Shown in pieces: positions 35,765 to 44,057 of a stretch of 64,000 nucleotides of DNA; position 1 is the first letter of the stretch, and every line of letters starts with the position of its first letter. The DNA lies in contig OZ244774.1 in assembly GCA_965219485.1 (NCBI GenBank), forward strand, positions 1,426,001-1,490,000, written 5' to 3'. Source of the DNA: UBA8337 sp937907245. GTDB lineage: Bacteria > Pseudomonadota > Alphaproteobacteria > RS24. A program made the position numbers and the translations under genes. The notes beneath the pieces are model-generated. The model had not been told where the DNA came from and searched no databases. It was given only the letters and a program-made list of their open reading frames with translations.

Positions 35765-36193
35765 ATGTTTGTAATTTTTACCGATGGCGCGTGTTCCGGC
35801 AACCCCGGCCCAGGCGGCTGGGGCGCCCGCATTGAAGGGCCTGAGGGCGTAACCGAATTATTCGAGGGCGAGGCCGATACGACGAATAATCGTATGGAAT
35901 TATCGGCGGCCATCGAAGCGCTCAAAAGCCTGCCAGACGGCAGCGCCGTGACGCTGACTACCGATAGTGTTTATGTCAAAGACGGCATCACCAAATGGAT
36001 TATCAATTGGAAAAAACGAGGCTGGAAAACAGCCGCCAAGAAGCCCGTTAAAAACGTCGACCTTTGGCAAGCCCTAGAGGCGCAATGCGCGCGCCATCAG
36101 GTCAACTGGCAATGGGTCAAGGGCCATGCGGGACACCCGGGTAATGAACGCGCGGATGAGCTGGCCAATAAGGGTATGGCGCCCTACCAATAA
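35765..36193 (+). CDS. rnhA: ribonuclease HI
   Basis: Degrades RNA of RNA-DNA hybrids. 142 residues. Catalytic acid residues in FTDGACSGNPGPGGWG (D7), NNRMELSAAIEAL (E45 region), LTTDSVYVKDGI and the C-terminal HPGNERADELAN. The last five codons (ATG-GCG-CCC-TAC-CAA-TAA) are repeated twice more in the 44 bp that follow. The window thus carries both RNase H types (rnhB at 27762). Confidence 0.96.
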   Translation: MFVIFTDGACSGNPGPGGWGARIEGPEGVTELFEGEADTTNNRMELSAAIEALKSLPDGSAVTLTTDSVYVKDGITKWIINWKKRGWKTAAKKPVKNVDLWQALEAQCARHQVNWQWVKGHAGHPGNERADELANKGMAPYQ

Positions 36194-36241
36194 AGGCATG
36201 TTGCCCTATCAATAGGGGCATGGCGCCCTGCCAATAAAAAC
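36176..36241 (+). repeat. three 22-bp tandem copies of the rnhA gene end
   Basis: ATG-led units start at 36176, 36198 and 36220, exactly 22 bp apart, the first inside the rnhA end. Each reads ATG-NNN-CCC-TRY-CAA-stop followed by 4 nt; stops are TAA, TAG, TAA. Copies 1 and 3 differ at one base within the coding part. Confidence 0.9.
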
Positions 36242-36244
36242 CAC

Positions 36245-36279
36245 AAAAAACCATGGCCGCCGATGTGGCAGCCATGGTT
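36245..36279 (-). terminator. terminator of the peroxiredoxin unit
   Basis: AACCATGGC (36249-36257) pairs perfectly with GCCATGGTT (36271-36279); on the minus strand the stem is followed by six T (36250-36245, two inside the stem). It lies 22 nt past the peroxiredoxin stop. On the plus strand there is no T run. Confidence 0.75.
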
Positions 36280-36301
36280 CTTAGATAGATTTTAGCTAAA
36301 C

Positions 36302-36790
36302 TTAGCCCAGTTGAGACAGCAGGTTTTCGGCACCGCTATCGACCGCTTGGCCCGGGTTGCCCTCAACATTTAAGCTTTCAATAACGCCATCGCGCACAAT
36401 CATCGAGTAGCGCAAGGAACGTTTGCCCATGCCAAAGCCAGACCCATCCATGGTCAGGCCAAGGGCTTCGGTCAAATCTGCATTGCCATCGCCGACCATC
36501 ATTACTTTTCCCGTCGCGCCTTGTTGTTGGCCCCAGGCGCCCATAACAAAGGCGTCATTGACCGACAGGCAGACAATCGTATCGACGCCAGCGGCGCGAA
36601 GCTCTTCGGATTTTTCGATAAAGCCCGGCAGATGCTGGTTCGAGCAAGTGGGGGTAAACGCACCTGGCAAAGCAAACAAAGCGACCGTTTTTCCGTCGAA
36701 TAATTCTGCCGTGGTAATCGGCGCGGGGCCGGCATCACTCATGTGCATCAATTGGGCTTCAGGCATTTTATCGCCAGCTTTTACAGTCAT
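36302..36790 (-). CDS. peroxiredoxin (PrxV/atypical 2-Cys-like)
   Basis: Thiol peroxidase reducing hydrogen peroxide and organic peroxides. 162 residues. Peroxidatic C49 in GAFTPTCSNQHLPGF; the sequence VDTIVCLSVNDAFVMGAW has a second cysteine, and MVGDGNADLTEALGL and GMGKRSLRYSM are family blocks. 19 nt downstream of the DsbD-alpha-like gene and AGGAG ahead of the ATG. Reductant (glutathione or thioredoxin) is not deducible; a glutathione synthesis gene (gshA) is in the window. Confidence 0.93.
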   Translation of the reverse strand: MTVKAGDKMPEAQLMHMSDAGPAPITTAELFDGKTVALFALPGAFTPTCSNQHLPGFIEKSEELRAAGVDTIVCLSVNDAFVMGAWGQQQGATGKVMMVGDGNADLTEALGLTMDGSGFGMGKRSLRYSMIVRDGVIESLNVEGNPGQAVDSGAENLLSQLG

Positions 36791-36809
36791 GTTTCTCTCC
36801 TAAATAAGA

Positions 36810-37649
36810 TTAATCAGTATGGGGTTGTGCGCGGGGCAGCAAACGGTGATCGGTTATTTCAACTTCTTGTTCAATGGCTTTGGCGCCGTCGCGTACGACG
36901 AAGGTTAGCTTGCGCCCAATGAGCGGATGGTCGAGCTTAGACCATGCCGGTATCTCAATCAAATGGGCGACGGGGTGGCGCGCCGTAATGCGTGGCGGCC
37001 CCAAAATATCCTGTGGGCCCGGCACACTCATCACCACGGGGTTTTGCAAATCTTGCCCCGTCACCACGAGTTGCAGCGATACGCCATCAAAGCTGGCGCT
37101 TTCTACTTTCAACGCCGCGCTTGGCGCCTTGGCCTGTGCGGCCAGCAGGCGAGAAATCACGCCGTTGTTTTTAGGCTGGCTTTGCTGCCCTATGGCTGAG
37201 GGCGACACTAAAGCCATTTCTTGGTTAATCTCTAGCGGAATACAAACCTCGCGGCAGACCCCTAAAAACGCTTTGAGGGTTAAGCTCGCCGCCCCCTGCC
37301 TATGGATTGGAAAAACAAACCCTGTTTCGCCTTCATAGCCATAAACCCCCCCAACACCATCTTCGAAAAAATACGGCGCAGGATACACCGCATCACCAAC
37401 GCGGACACCGCGGCTATCGGTGAAAGTAAATTCGGGGGCAATGCCACTGGCACCCGGATATCGCCAATAGGTGTGCCATCCGGGTTTCAGCTGCATCTGC
37501 AAGGCGGCATAGGCCTGCCCCTCAATTTCCGCTGTCACCATGCGATAGCGCACTGGTTTTTTATCCACCCAAGGGGTAGACGACAGCGCCAAAGCAGACG
37601 AAAAACCAAGGCCGAAAAGGGCCGCAACAACACACAAGCGTTTCAACAT
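36810..37649 (-). CDS. DsbD-alpha-like periplasmic protein
   Basis: 279 residues: signal peptide (MLKRLCVVAALFGLGFSSALAL), then a beta-rich domain related to the N-terminal domain of DsbD, with GWHTYWRYPGASGIAPEF and the cysteine pair C132-x3-C136 (FLGVCREVCIPLE). No membrane or thioredoxin domains follow, so it is a free-standing electron-acceptor domain, perhaps handing electrons on to periplasmic disulfides. Cotranscribed with the peroxiredoxin, a sensible redox pairing. The partner membrane reductase is not in this window. Confidence 0.85.
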   Translation of the reverse strand: MLKRLCVVAALFGLGFSSALALSSTPWVDKKPVRYRMVTAEIEGQAYAALQMQLKPGWHTYWRYPGASGIAPEFTFTDSRGVRVGDAVYPAPYFFEDGVGGVYGYEGETGFVFPIHRQGAASLTLKAFLGVCREVCIPLEINQEMALVSPSAIGQQSQPKNNGVISRLLAAQAKAPSAALKVESASFDGVSLQLVVTGQDLQNPVVMSVPGPQDILGPPRITARHPVAHLIEIPAWSKLDHPLIGRKLTFVVRDGAKAIEQEVEITDHRLLPRAQPHTD

Positions 37650-37739
37650 AGTGTCTTATAGCGCGTTCGTGAACACAAGACGAGAGGCTGTTCGACACAT
37701 CTGCTTGCTCGCGAGGCCTGCCCGAGCGTAAACTAAGCC

Positions 37740-38306
37740 ATGAAACAGACGACCCTAAAAGGCCATTTTTTACTCGCTATGCCCAGTATGGGAGACGAGC
37801 GCTTTGAGCGTAGCGTTATTTATATGATGGCTCATGAGGAAGAAGGCGCCATGGGGTTTATCGTTAATCAGCCCACACAAGGCATAACGCTTGGCGATAT
37901 CGGTATGGATTTGCCGGCCTCTGTTGGCCAAACCGGATTGAAGAATATCCCCGTTTTCGTCGGTGGGCCGGTGGAGGGCGAGCATGGGTTTATTTTGCAT
38001 TCCGCGGATTATCCGCCACAAAATCCTATCGTGCAGGAAGAGACGCTGGTCGGGGTAACCCAATCTTTGGAGATTTTAATCGATGCAGCGCAAAGCCGAG
38101 GCCCACAACATATGCGACTTTTACTGGGCTATACGGGCTGGGGGCCCGGGCAGTTAGAGGGCGAAATACAAGAGAATGCTTGGCTTACCTGCCCTGCTAC
38201 TTTGGAAGATATTTTTACGCCACAGCCCCACACGCTGTACGAAGCTTGCATTCAACGGCTGGGAATCGACTTGGCTCTTTTAAGCCACGAAGGCGGCGAA
38301 GCCTAA
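37740..38306 (+). CDS. YqgE/AlgH family protein (UPF0301)
   Basis: 188 residues. The family blocks are complete: LKGHFLLAMPSMGDERFERSV, HEEEGAMGFIVNQPTQG, VFVGGPVEGEHGFILHS and LLLGYTGWGPGQLEGEIQENAW. Molecular function is unsettled; the Pseudomonas homologue AlgH affects alginate and quorum regulation. Divergent from the DsbD-alpha-like gene (90 bp between starts) and convergent with the next gene, 4 bp between the stops. Confidence 0.93.
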   Translation: MKQTTLKGHFLLAMPSMGDERFERSVIYMMAHEEEGAMGFIVNQPTQGITLGDIGMDLPASVGQTGLKNIPVFVGGPVEGEHGFILHSADYPPQNPIVQEETLVGVTQSLEILIDAAQSRGPQHMRLLLGYTGWGPGQLEGEIQENAWLTCPATLEDIFTPQPHTLYEACIQRLGIDLALLSHEGGEA

Positions 38307-38310
38307 AGGG

Positions 38311-39243
38311 TTAGCGATTGCGGCGGTCGGGCACAAAAAACGCGCCAAGCAGAACCGTGCCGCAAGTTAGCGCCAAGGCGATATCGCCCAATTCTGAAGA
38401 AATAAGACCCGCGAAGTCAGCTTGCACAATCTGCAGCGTCCAAAACACCCCCATCGCGACCAGACCAATATCTGCGAGGATGATAACCCTGGTCCAATAA
38501 TTACGATTAATAGCCAGACGGATAATCAAATTAAGATGACCCAAGATACTCATCAGCAGTCCCAGACCAAAGGCAAAGCGAATGGCGTCTAGGCGATAGG
38601 TGGACAGCGAGAAAAATTGCTCGGTATCGGGAAACACATCCCGCATCCACAGGCTGGCCAATAAGACCAGCAGCCCCCCGCCCATGGTAATGCCATAAGC
38701 GGCGCGGCGAGAGCGGCGAAAAATGGCGGCGAAAATCGAAAGCCCCAGTAAAATTGCCAATAAAAATAAAACGCTCGCATGGAAGGTTTGGCGATTGTTT
38801 TGGTAGGCCGCCAAACTTGCCGGAGACCACAAGTAAAGCGTTTCGCCCGTCTCTATGTTTGGCAGGCTAAAACTTTGCACAACGCCGCCTGGCAAAGTGA
38901 ACACAAGCCCGTTGGGCGGGCCGGCGGGAACCGAAAACTCGCGGTCATCGGAGCTGAAAAGTCGCAACGGTGGGCGGCTGCCTTGCTGCAACCCAAGTGC
39001 CACGCCCAGGTCGTTAAGCTCCGCTCGCTTCAACACCAAAGTAAGGGGTTTGGAGCTGGAGTTTTGAATAGCAAACGCTTGCCCCCCTTGTTCGAGGGGC
39101 ATTAAATGAGGGGTTAAATTCAGGACGCGAAAAGTCTCCGCCAAGCGCAGAGCATCGGCGGCGCGGGCGGTCGCCTCGGTCGGCAGAACCAAAACAGCGA
39201 GCCAAAAAAACGAGACCCAAAGGCCATGCCACCGCGCCGACAT
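38311..39243 (-). CDS. membrane protein with periplasmic N-terminal domain, function unknown
   Basis: 310 residues. Signal peptide (about 1-28), a beta-rich periplasmic domain to about 150 (SSSKPLTLVLKRAEL and ETLYLWSPASLAAY), then five hydrophobic helices (about 155-175, 182-200, 221-243, 251-272, 286-304) and a short basic tail. The layout recalls 7TMR-DISM sensor proteins, but there are only five clear helices and no kinase, GGDEF or EAL output domain. Last gene of the run after thrC (3 nt gap). I do not recognise a named family. Confidence 0.75.
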   Translation of the reverse strand: MSARWHGLWVSFFWLAVLVLPTEATARAADALRLAETFRVLNLTPHLMPLEQGGQAFAIQNSSSKPLTLVLKRAELNDLGVALGLQQGSRPPLRLFSSDDREFSVPAGPPNGLVFTLPGGVVQSFSLPNIETGETLYLWSPASLAAYQNNRQTFHASVLFLLAILLGLSIFAAIFRRSRRAAYGITMGGGLLVLLASLWMRDVFPDTEQFFSLSTYRLDAIRFAFGLGLLMSILGHLNLIIRLAINRNYWTRVIILADIGLVAMGVFWTLQIVQADFAGLISSELGDIALALTCGTVLLGAFFVPDRRNR

Positions 39244-39246
39244 AAA

Positions 39247-40644
39247 TCAGCCAGCCCTAGCTTTTTCTCGGATCAACGCTTGCACAGCACCAAGATCATT
39301 GGCCACGGGGGTGAATTGTTCGGGCAAATCGAGCATATCGGTAACCCGCTGCGGTGTGTCGGGCTCGGCGTTATAGGCCTCTTGCACGGCTTTGGGGAAT
39401 TTCGCTGGATGCGCCGTGGCCAAAGTGACGATGGGCACATCTTCGGCCAATACGGCAGAATGAGCCGCCGCCACGCCAATGGCGCTATGCGGGTCGATTT
39501 GAAACCCGTTATGCGCCAAGACATCGCGCATGGTGGTTAGGGTTTCCTCTGCATCCACACGTTTGGCGGCAAATAGCGCACGCATCAAATGCAGCTCGCT
39601 TTCACTCAGCTCAAAACGCCCGCTTTGTTTTAACGAACCCATGAGCGCGCGAACCCGGTCGGCATCGCGACCTGAAAGCTCAAACAACAGGCGCTCAAAA
39701 TTACTCGACACTTGAATGTCCATACTGGGGCTAGAGGTGGCCACCACCTCGCCGGTTTCATAGGCGCCGCTCTCCAGCGTGCGGGCCAGAATATCATTCA
39801 CATTGGTCGCAATCATCAATTGTGCCACGGGCAAGCCCATTTGCGCGGCCACATAACCAGCAAAAATATCGCCAAAATTTCCTGTTGGCACAGAAAATGC
39901 GACGGGCGTTTCGGGTGCGCCTAATTTGGCAGCCGCCGTAAAGTAGTAAGTAATCTGCGCCATCACCCGCGCCCAATTGATGGAATTTACCCCCGCCAAA
40001 GACATGTCTTGGCGAAACGGCGCATCGGTAAACATTTCTTTTACCAAAGCTTGGCAATCGTCAAAAGTGCCCTCAACGGCAAGCGTATGAACATTGGGGT
40101 CATTGGGCGTGGTCATTTGCTTGCGCTGCACATCCGAGACGCGGCCTTGGGGAAACAAAATAAACACATCGGCGGCTTCACGACCGCGAAACGCTTCAAT
40201 GGCCGCCCCGCCCGTGTCGCCAGAAGTAGCCCCCACAATGGTTGCGCGCGAGCCTCGGCGGATCAGCGCATCATCCATAAGGCGGGCCAATAATTGCATC
40301 GCCACATCTTTAAACGCCAAAGTGGGCCCGTGATATAATTCTAGCAAATAATGCCCGTCGCCCATATCGGTAAGCGGGGCTATTTCCTCTTCCGTGAAAG
40401 TCGCATAAGCCTCTTCGACCATGGCCTGCAAACGCTCGCGCGGCACATCTTCGCTCATGAACGGATGCAATACTTCTACGGCCACTTGCTCAAACGGCAT
40501 GCCGACAAAACTTTTAATCATGGCGTCAGACAGGCGCGGCCAGCTTTCTGGCACATAGAGACCACCATCGCTGGCCAGTCCTGCCAAGAGGGCTTCTTCA
40601 AAGCTCAGTTTTGGAGCCTGCCCACGGGTCGATATATATTTCAC
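39247..40644 (-). CDS. thrC: threonine synthase
   Basis: PLP enzyme converting O-phosphohomoserine to threonine. 465 residues. The PLP lysine is K112 in GPTLAFKDVAMQLLARL; MKYISTRGQAPKLSFEEALL and GATSGDTGGAAIEAFRG are family blocks. Its stop neighbours a membrane protein gene, and its ATG is directly next to the surf1 stop, so it is in the tail of the cytochrome oxidase run; thrB is 3.5 kb away on the other strand. Confidence 0.97.
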   Translation of the reverse strand: MKYISTRGQAPKLSFEEALLAGLASDGGLYVPESWPRLSDAMIKSFVGMPFEQVAVEVLHPFMSEDVPRERLQAMVEEAYATFTEEEIAPLTDMGDGHYLLELYHGPTLAFKDVAMQLLARLMDDALIRRGSRATIVGATSGDTGGAAIEAFRGREAADVFILFPQGRVSDVQRKQMTTPNDPNVHTLAVEGTFDDCQALVKEMFTDAPFRQDMSLAGVNSINWARVMAQITYYFTAAAKLGAPETPVAFSVPTGNFGDIFAGYVAAQMGLPVAQLMIATNVNDILARTLESGAYETGEVVATSSPSMDIQVSSNFERLLFELSGRDADRVRALMGSLKQSGRFELSESELHLMRALFAAKRVDAEETLTTMRDVLAHNGFQIDPHSAIGVAAAHSAVLAEDVPIVTLATAHPAKFPKAVQEAYNAEPDTPQRVTDMLDLPEQFTPVANDLGAVQALIREKARAG

Positions 40645-41418
40645 CTAGCTGTCCCTATTCTCGTCGTCTCGGGTCTGCCAAAAACCTCCACCCGATTTAT
40701 AAAATCGGATGTGCCACAGTCCCGAAATAATCACAAGCACTAAGGCCAGACCAAACCATGTCACGGCATATTGCAAATGATTATTGTTGATGACCACGCG
40801 GGTTTGCCCCCCGCGTGGCCAACCTTGGCCAATGGCTGCCACTTCGCCAATGGGCGCGGGTAAAGCTACGCCCCAATGTTTCCCCAGAGCTTGGGTATCG
40901 CGCACATAAAACAAATTGGCTTTCGGGCGGTCGGCATTGTCAAAACGGCCGCGATTATCTGGCCAACGCAAAATCACCTCGAGCGATTGCTGCTTTTCAT
41001 TATTGGCTTTCAGCCCATCGACAAGCGTTAAAGGCACAAAGCCTTGGTCCACCATAATGGCGCTACCATCGGTCAGGTAAAACGGCGATAGGACGTGATA
41101 GCCCACGGCATCGGGGCGCGATAATCCATCTGGCTTGTTTTCGATTTGGGTAAACCAAAGGCCAACTTCGGGCCCAAAGCGGCCACGCAAGTTCACTTTG
41201 CGGTATTCATCCTCGAGCTTTTCCAATTTGGCGATATCGCCCGCGTTTGTCAGCGTCCGCTTGGCTGGGCCGTCGCGGTCTTGCGTGCGAAGCTCAATGC
41301 GCTGAATGAGGTCTTGCTTCCAAAATAATCGCTCGACTTGCCAATTGCCGAGCATCAGCAGCACCGTGAGCATGACGAGCGTCAGGCCAGAAGGCAAAAA
41401 AACACGCAAGGAAAACAT
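40645..41418 (-). CDS. SURF1 family cytochrome oxidase assembly protein
   Basis: Helps assemble the heme a-copper centre of aa3 oxidase. 257 residues with two membrane helices, near residues 12-24 and close to the C-terminus (VTWFGLALVLVIISGLWHIRF). GNWQVERLFWK is the hallmark N-terminal block and HLQYAVTWFGLA the C-terminal block. The start ATG (41416-41418) and the AAGGA ahead of it lie in a perfect hairpin followed by seven T (see the terminator entry). Follows ctaE by 39 nt; thrC follows with no gap. Confidence 0.92.
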   Translation of the reverse strand: MFSLRVFLPSGLTLVMLTVLLMLGNWQVERLFWKQDLIQRIELRTQDRDGPAKRTLTNAGDIAKLEKLEDEYRKVNLRGRFGPEVGLWFTQIENKPDGLSRPDAVGYHVLSPFYLTDGSAIMVDQGFVPLTLVDGLKANNEKQQSLEVILRWPDNRGRFDNADRPKANLFYVRDTQALGKHWGVALPAPIGEVAAIGQGWPRGGQTRVVINNNHLQYAVTWFGLALVLVIISGLWHIRFYKSGGGFWQTRDDENRDS

Positions 41419-41433
41419 CAGCTTTCCTTGCGT
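41396..41433 (-). terminator. terminator-like hairpin spanning the surf1 ribosome site and start codon
   Basis: On the minus strand ACGCAAGGAAA (41433-41423) pairs perfectly over 11 bp with TTTCCTTGCGT (41414-41404), loop of 8 nt (GCTGATGT) containing the surf1 ATG. After one G come seven T (41402-41396). The 5' arm holds the AAGGA Shine-Dalgarno sequence. This is what an intrinsic terminator looks like, yet it is inside the surf1 coding start. Confidence 0.6.
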
Positions 41434-41457
41434 TGAATTTTAGATACATGCACCAAA

Positions 41458-42294
41458 CTAATGCGCGCCAGCTCCGGCGCCCGCACCGAGGATGTAGATG
41501 ACGACAAACAAGAACAGCCAGACGACATCGACAAAGTGCCAATACCAAGCCGCTGCTTCAAAGCCGAAATGCTGTTTCGAGGTGAACGCACCGTTCATGG
41601 CGCGCAGTAAGCAGACCGCCAAGAAAATTGTTCCGACGACGACATGGAAGCCATGAAAGCCCGTCGCCATAAAGAAAGTCGCGCCATAAATATGACCCGA
41701 AAAACCAAACGCGGCATGCTGATATTCATAGACTTGGAAAACCGTGAACAAAGCGCCCAGGGCCACGGTCAAAATGAGACCCCATTTCAGACCTTGGCGG
41801 TCATCATGCTGCAAGGCATGGTGGGCCCAAGTAACGGTTGTGCCAGAGGTCAGCAAAATTAGCGTATTGATGAGCGGCAAATGCCATGGGTCAAAAGTCT
41901 CAATGCCTACAGGTGGCCATTGACCGCCAGTTAGCTCCGTGCGCGACGCCTGAATGGCTTCGCCGGGGTACAGGCTGGCATCGAAATAAGCCCAAAACCA
42001 AGCCACGAAGAACATAACCTCCGAGGCGATGAATAAAATCATGCCATAGCGGTGGTGCATTTGAACCACGGGGGTATGGTCGCCCTTATCCGCTTCTTTA
42101 ACGACATCGCGCCACCAGCCCAACATCGTGTAAAGCACACCCAAAAAGCCAAGCCCCAGAACCCAAGGCGCGCCATCGTGCAAATACTGCACGGCGCCAA
42201 AACATAGCGTGAGAAGGCTAATCGATGCCACAATAGGCCATGGGCTTGGGTCTACCAGATGATAATCGTGATTTTTTGCGTGGCTGTCAGACAT
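41458..42294 (-). CDS. ctaE: cytochrome c oxidase subunit III
   Basis: Membrane subunit of the aa3 oxidase. 278 residues, seven hydrophobic helices, with KNHDYHLVDPSPWPI at the start, ASEVMFFVAWFWAYF and GFHGFHVVVGTIFL, and a glycine-alanine C-terminus (GAGAGAGAH). ATG 42294 is chosen: AAGGGG lies 8 nt ahead and it falls just after the ctaG stop; a TTG at 42315 would overlap ctaG. Confidence 0.95.
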   Translation of the reverse strand: MSDSHAKNHDYHLVDPSPWPIVASISLLTLCFGAVQYLHDGAPWVLGLGFLGVLYTMLGWWRDVVKEADKGDHTPVVQMHHRYGMILFIASEVMFFVAWFWAYFDASLYPGEAIQASRTELTGGQWPPVGIETFDPWHLPLINTLILLTSGTTVTWAHHALQHDDRQGLKWGLILTVALGALFTVFQVYEYQHAAFGFSGHIYGATFFMATGFHGFHVVVGTIFLAVCLLRAMNGAFTSKQHFGFEAAAWYWHFVDVVWLFLFVVIYILGAGAGAGAH

Positions 42295-42298
42295 AAAC

Positions 42299-42910
42299 TT
42301 ATCCCCTTGGTGCAAGCTTGGCTTGCGTCTCTATTGGCACTTCTAGACTAGCAGAAGGCGTTGCTTCAAAAAATGTATAAGACAAAGTAATCGTTTTGAC
42401 ATCATCCATTTCTGGATCTGTTAAAATTTCTGGATCGATGAAGAAACTCACCGGCATATCGACCGACTGCCCAGGCTCTAGAACCTGCTCTGTGAAACAA
42501 AAACAATCAATTTTAGAAAAATAAACACCGGCTTCTGGCGGCGACACATTATAGGTCGCGGTTCCCGTAATTCGCCGGTCCGTTGGATTAGTCGCATGAT
42601 AAAAAGCCAGTCCCGATTCGCCCACAGGCAAAGCCACCGACTGTTTGGGTGGCTTAAAGCCCCAAGGCATTTTTCGGTTTAGGCTCGCATCAAAGCGGAT
42701 GGTAACGATACGGTCTGACACCGCACCTGGCGCTGCTTCGGCCACTTGTGTGGTGCCGCCAAAGCCCGTCACACGGCAGAACAGGTCATAAAGCGGCACG
42801 GCGGCATAGGCCACGCCAACCATGGAAATGGCCATCATGGCGGCTCCCATAGCCACGCTTTTATTGGCGCGCTGTGCTTTTTGTTCTTGGCTGGTGGCGG
42901 TTTCAGTCAT
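42299..42910 (-). CDS. ctaG: cytochrome c oxidase assembly protein CtaG (Cox11)
   Basis: Delivers copper to the CuB site of subunit I. 203 residues: cytoplasmic N-terminus, one membrane helix (VAMGAAMMAISMVGVAYAAVPLYDLFCRV), periplasmic domain with the copper-binding cysteine pair in KIDCFCFTEQ (SKIDCFCF) and VSFFIDP. Eight nt after the coxF-like gene. Confidence 0.95.
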   Translation of the reverse strand: MTETATSQEQKAQRANKSVAMGAAMMAISMVGVAYAAVPLYDLFCRVTGFGGTTQVAEAAPGAVSDRIVTIRFDASLNRKMPWGFKPPKQSVALPVGESGLAFYHATNPTDRRITGTATYNVSPPEAGVYFSKIDCFCFTEQVLEPGQSVDMPVSFFIDPEILTDPEMDDVKTITLSYTFFEATPSASLEVPIETQAKLAPRG

Positions 42911-42917
42911 GGGGTTC

Positions 42918-43094
42918 CTATAGGGGACGGTTGGTTACGTTAACGCCGAGCTTCACCAATGTGACCCAAAAGAACAAGCCCACAAACACCAAAAGGGCGA
43001 CAGCCATAATGGCGGCGCGCTTGCGGCGTTGTTGCAATAATTCTGGCGTCCAAACAGGTGTTTGAATTTCTGTATTTTCTGGTTCTTTGCTCAT
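42918..43094 (-). CDS. small cox-cluster membrane protein (CoxF-like)
   Basis: 58 residues, so short that simple ORF lists miss it. The start ATG at 43094 overlaps the ctaB stop by 4 nt (ATGA) and the gene ends 7 nt before ctaG, filling the gap between them. MSKEPENTEIQTPVWTPELL, a basic QQRRKRA, one membrane helix (MAVALLVFVGLFFWVTLV) and the ending NVTNRPL. The position and the basic-helix-KLGxNVxNRPL pattern match the small CoxF-type proteins encoded in alphaproteobacterial oxidase operons. Role unknown, presumably oxidase assembly. Confidence 0.85.
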   Translation of the reverse strand: MSKEPENTEIQTPVWTPELLQQRRKRAAIMAVALLVFVGLFFWVTLVKLGVNVTNRPL

Positions 43095-44032
43095 GCGCCC
43101 ACCAATTTGTCTGCCGGCAAAAGCACGAACAGAAGAAAGAGATAAAAAATCGAATAAACGAACGTCATGCCCGCAATTCGGTTGCGTTGCTCGTCACCAC
43201 TAAACGCCAATAAGACGCACATGCCGACGAAAATAAGACCCAAAATGCTGGCGCCTGCCGCGTAAAACAGCCCGCTAAAGCCCATTATGTAAGGCAATAG
43301 AGTGACGCCAAGCAGCACGATGGAATAGGCAACGATTTGGCGCAATGTGGCTTTCGCGCCGCTGGTTACCGGCAGCATAGGCACGTTTGCCGCTTTATAA
43401 TCGTCGTTTTTAATCAGCGCCAAAGCCCAGAAATGCGGCGGCGTCCAGAAGAAGATAATGGCAAAATAAATCAATGGCTCGACGGATAATGAATTGGCCG
43501 CAGCGGCCCATCCGATGACCGGAGGCAAAGCCCCTGCCGCGCCGCCAATAACAATATTTTGCGCCGTCGCGCGTTTTAAAAACATTGTGTAAATTACGGC
43601 GTAGAAGAAAATCGTAAACGCCAATAAGGCCGCACTCAGGTAATTAATCATTACCGCCATGCCCATGACCGCAAGGCCAGAGACCCAAAGGCCGAACACC
43701 AGAGCCGACTCCTTTGAAACGCGACCACTTGGAATGGGTCGGTTTTGGGTGCGGGTCATAATGGCGTCAATATCTGCATCATACCACATATTCAAAGCCG
43801 CCGACGCGCCCGCGCCGACCGAAATGAGCGCCAAGGCCGCAATGGCCAAGACGGGGTGTAACCCATTTTCGCCAAAACCACCGGGAGCCATAATCATACC
43901 GACCAAAGCGGTGAAGACCACAAGGGACATTACCCGTGGTTTCATCAAAGCGATATAATCAGCGGCGGAGCCAGCATCCAATGACGCTGGCCCCTGCATT
44001 TTCGCTAATGTCTCTTCATATTCTTGAGACAT
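43091..44032 (-). CDS. ctaB: protoheme IX farnesyltransferase (heme O synthase)
   Basis: Makes heme O from protoheme, the precursor of heme a for aa3 oxidase. 313 residues, a nine-helix UbiA-type prenyltransferase. LMKPRVMSLVVFTALVGM at the start and the Asp-rich NMWYDADIDAIMTRTQNRPIPSG as first prenyl-diphosphate site. TAQNIVIGGAAGALPPVIGWAA is the family signature. Follows ctaD after 25 nt; no heme A synthase is in the window. Confidence 0.95.
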   Translation of the reverse strand: MSQEYEETLAKMQGPASLDAGSAADYIALMKPRVMSLVVFTALVGMIMAPGGFGENGLHPVLAIAALALISVGAGASAALNMWYDADIDAIMTRTQNRPIPSGRVSKESALVFGLWVSGLAVMGMAVMINYLSAALLAFTIFFYAVIYTMFLKRATAQNIVIGGAAGALPPVIGWAAAANSLSVEPLIYFAIIFFWTPPHFWALALIKNDDYKAANVPMLPVTSGAKATLRQIVAYSIVLLGVTLLPYIMGFSGLFYAAGASILGLIFVGMCVLLAFSGDEQRNRIAGMTFVYSIFYLFLLFVLLPADKLVGA

Positions 44033-44057
44033 GAAGGCTCCTAATAAGTCCGTCTAC

